Below, piece after piece: positions 62,530 to 64,000 of a stretch of 64,000 nucleotides of DNA (positions are counted from its first letter, which is position 1; every line of letters begins with the position of its first letter). The notes below the pieces were generated by a model. It was not told where the DNA came from. It did no database searches and saw only the letters and a list, made by a program, of their open reading frames with translations. The translations under genes were made by a program, and so were the position numbers. Source of the DNA: Changpingibacter yushuensis (lineage in GTDB: Bacteria; Actinomycetota; Actinomycetes; Actinomycetales; Actinomycetaceae); NCBI RefSeq assembly GCF_014041995.1, contig NZ_CP059492.1:2232001-2296000 (forward strand), given 5' to 3'.

Positions 62530-64000
62530 AAGAAGAGCTTTCCAATTTGGAATACACCAACGGCCAGCAACCACGCCACAGCCAATTGCGCGATGACCGC
62601 TATCGTGGTGAAGCGTCCGCCAATCAGCTTAGCTTGCTCCGCCACGGTTGCCATGCATGGCGTATAGCTGAGAACAAACACGAGGAACGCAAGGGCCGCC
62701 AGTGCCTCATATCCTTCGCCAGCGGAGGTGCTCAGTGAGGTCCGCAGGAGCTGCGGCAGCTTTCCCAAGTTATCGCCGTTATCCTCGGCATCACCAGCAG
62801 CCTCTGAGTCAAGGTTGAAGGACGTTACGATTGAGGAAACCACGGTCTCCTTTGCAACGAACCCGGTCATGAGTGCACCGGTCATGTGCCACTCACCAAA
62901 GCCTGTGGGAGCGAAGACGGGCTCGAGCACCTGTGCTGTTGCACCGTAGAGCGAATCCTCCATGGCCAGCTCCTGGTCGGCGAACGAATGATCCGAATTG
63001 ACGGGAATCGCCGCCATCAGCCACACCACCATCGTCATGATGACGATGATCTTGCCTGCGCCGGTCACAAAGGTCCACGCGCGCCCCCACGTCAGCTTTG
63101 CCATTACGGCGAGGCGGGGAACTTGGTAGGCGGGGAGCACCAGCATGAGCGGTGCCGCTACCTCATCCTTCGTGATGAAGAACTTGAGGATCCACGCACC
63201 TCCAACAATCAAGAGGATCGAAGTCACGTACATGGCAAACACAACTGTGCCGGCATTGCCAGCAAAGAAGATCTTGCCAATCATGAGGTAGATCGTCAGG
63301 CGCGCAGCACAAGAGGTGTACGGCGTAATCAACGCTGTTACAAGGCGTTGCTTAGCCGAAGGAACAGATCTGGCTGCAGCGAGCGACGGAACATTGCAAC
63401 CAAAGCCGATGATGAGAGGCAGGATAACGCGGCCATCCAGGCCGATCTTGCGCATGAGGCGATCGCCTAGAAAAGCCACGCGCGCCATGTAGCCCGAATC
63501 CTCAAGAATCGAAAGGGCCGCGTAAATAACGAACATGAGCGGGAAGAAGCTGGCCACCACTCCTAGGCCCGTCGCTAGGCCGTTAACCAGCAAAGACTCC
63601 ACCCAGGTGCCGTCGAGATTCGCAACACCCAACAGCCAGATGATGCCATTGGCCAGCGAGAACGCCCCCGCATCAGTAGATGAGAAGACGCCGTCAAACC
63701 AATCCTGAATCGGGCCGACCCACGAACCAGCCATCTGGAAGAGCAGCCACAACAGTGTGAAGAACACTCCGGTTCCGAGCACAGGGTTGAGGAGGAAGCG
63801 ATCCACTTTGTCCGAACGCGAGAGGAAATCTGGCTCAGACTGGCGCGTGTTGCAGGCCCGTTCGACCTCGTCGACCCAACTGAACAAGACCGCCGCGCGG
63901 TCCATCTCAAGCTCGCTTGACCGCTCAACTGGGCCAGCTGGTGCGGCTACGGGAGCCTCGCCTTCGCCAGAACAGCACGTATCCTCACCACCACAACAAC
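62526..64000 (-). CDS. feoB: Ferrous iron transporter FeoB, C-terminal membrane part (cut by window edge)
   Basis: About 491 residues are visible, with the start outside. After a Cys-rich linker (CCGGEDTCCSGEGE near the right edge) come the FeoB membrane region with VDRFLLNPVLGTGVFFTLLW, and the Gate motif GFGCNVPSLAAARSVPSAKQ. A second Gate-like segment is MTGALMTGFVAKETVVSSIV. The GTPase domain is not in view. It imports Fe(II) across the cytoplasmic membrane. The stop overlaps the FeoC-like gene. Confidence 0.93.
   Translation of the reverse strand, partial: CCGGEDTCCSGEGEAPVAAPAGPVERSSELEMDRAAVLFSWVDEVERACNTRQSEPDFLSRSDKVDRFLLNPVLGTGVFFTLLWLLFQMAGSWVGPIQDWFDGVFSSTDAGAFSLANGIIWLLGVANLDGTWVESLLVNGLATGLGVVASFFPLMFVIYAALSILEDSGYMARVAFLGDRLMRKIGLDGRVILPLIIGFGCNVPSLAAARSVPSAKQRLVTALITPYTSCAARLTIYLMIGKIFFAGNAGTVVFAMYVTSILLIVGGAWILKFFITKDEVAAPLMLVLPAYQVPRLAVMAKLTWGRAWTFVTGAGKIIVIMTMVVWLMAAIPVNSDHSFADQELAMEDSLYGATAQVLEPVFAPTGFGEWHMTGALMTGFVAKETVVSSIVTSFNLDSEAAGDAEDNGDNLGKLPQLLRTSLSTSAGEGYEALAALAFLVFVLSYTPCMATVAEQAKLIGGRFTTIAVIAQLAVAWLLAVGVFQIGKLFL

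Noticed and set aside
1-64000. CRISPR arrays, prophage, insertion sequences, tRNA or rRNA genes
   Set aside because: No regularly spaced conserved repeats, transposase or integrase motifs, or cloverleaf-like sequences were seen on either strand; the tandem arrays are contiguous with no spacers.

Overview
The window reads as a chromosomal segment of a moderately GC-rich actinobacterium, most like the Actinomycetaceae. The genus cannot be fixed from sequence alone. The grounds are the conserved actinobacterial blocks: nuoA-G beside the menaquinone genes; the BldC-like regulator next to the 32-residue ribosomal protein bS22; and the run ppa / dacB - metalloprotease - tilS - hpt - ftsH - folE - folP - folBK - DUF3180 - PH proteins - DUF2520 - panC - panD - lysS. 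Many GTG starts and probable leaderless genes fit the same group. No phage, transposase, CRISPR array, rRNA or tRNA gene was seen.

Layout. 1-6551: minus-strand complex I operon nuoA-nuoG, with nuoG cut by the window edge. 6652-11972: menaquinone genes, menJ-like reductase and menG on the minus strand, menB-menE-menA on the plus strand. 12082-14304: small membrane protein, histidine phosphatase, MarR regulator, bS22 and a BldC-like regulator. 14461-16594: Trk/Ktr potassium uptake pair. 16772-21210: radA, a hypothetical anchored protein, mutY, a membrane protein and an ArgA-type acetyltransferase. 21207-28784: SorC-type regulator divergent from glpA-glpB-glpC-glpF-glpK. 29015-35127: lactate permease, lutA-lutB-lutC, an SMP-30 lactonase and a P-loop kinase. 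35243-49517: the long minus-strand housekeeping block listed above. 49601-53236: dacB, ppa and an NlpC/P60 cell-wall hydrolase. 53535-57483: metY-metX behind an unusual leader, then an alpha/beta hydrolase. 57469-64000: an unidentified protein, a 966-residue FAD/Fe-S dehydrogenase, a FeoC-like protein and feoB (cut by the right edge).

How it fits together. Complex I, GlpABC, LutABC and the large FAD/Fe-S dehydrogenase are all candidate electron donors to menaquinone, and the genes for the last steps of menaquinone synthesis lie beside complex I. The glycerol and lactate modules are adjacent and each brings its own uptake protein.

Most worth following: (1) a compact, perfectly paired, riboswitch-like leader upstream of metY, with a tiny leaderless ORF at its 5' end and a possible Shine-Dalgarno sequestering hairpin at its 3' end; (2) short tandem repeats of unrelated sequence and period (48, 24, 17 and 19 bp), plus a 3'-end duplication, lying at the stop codons of five different genes; (3) two long palindromes in promoter regions; (4) a cysteine-rich linker in FeoB paired with an overlapping cysteine-containing FeoC-like gene.
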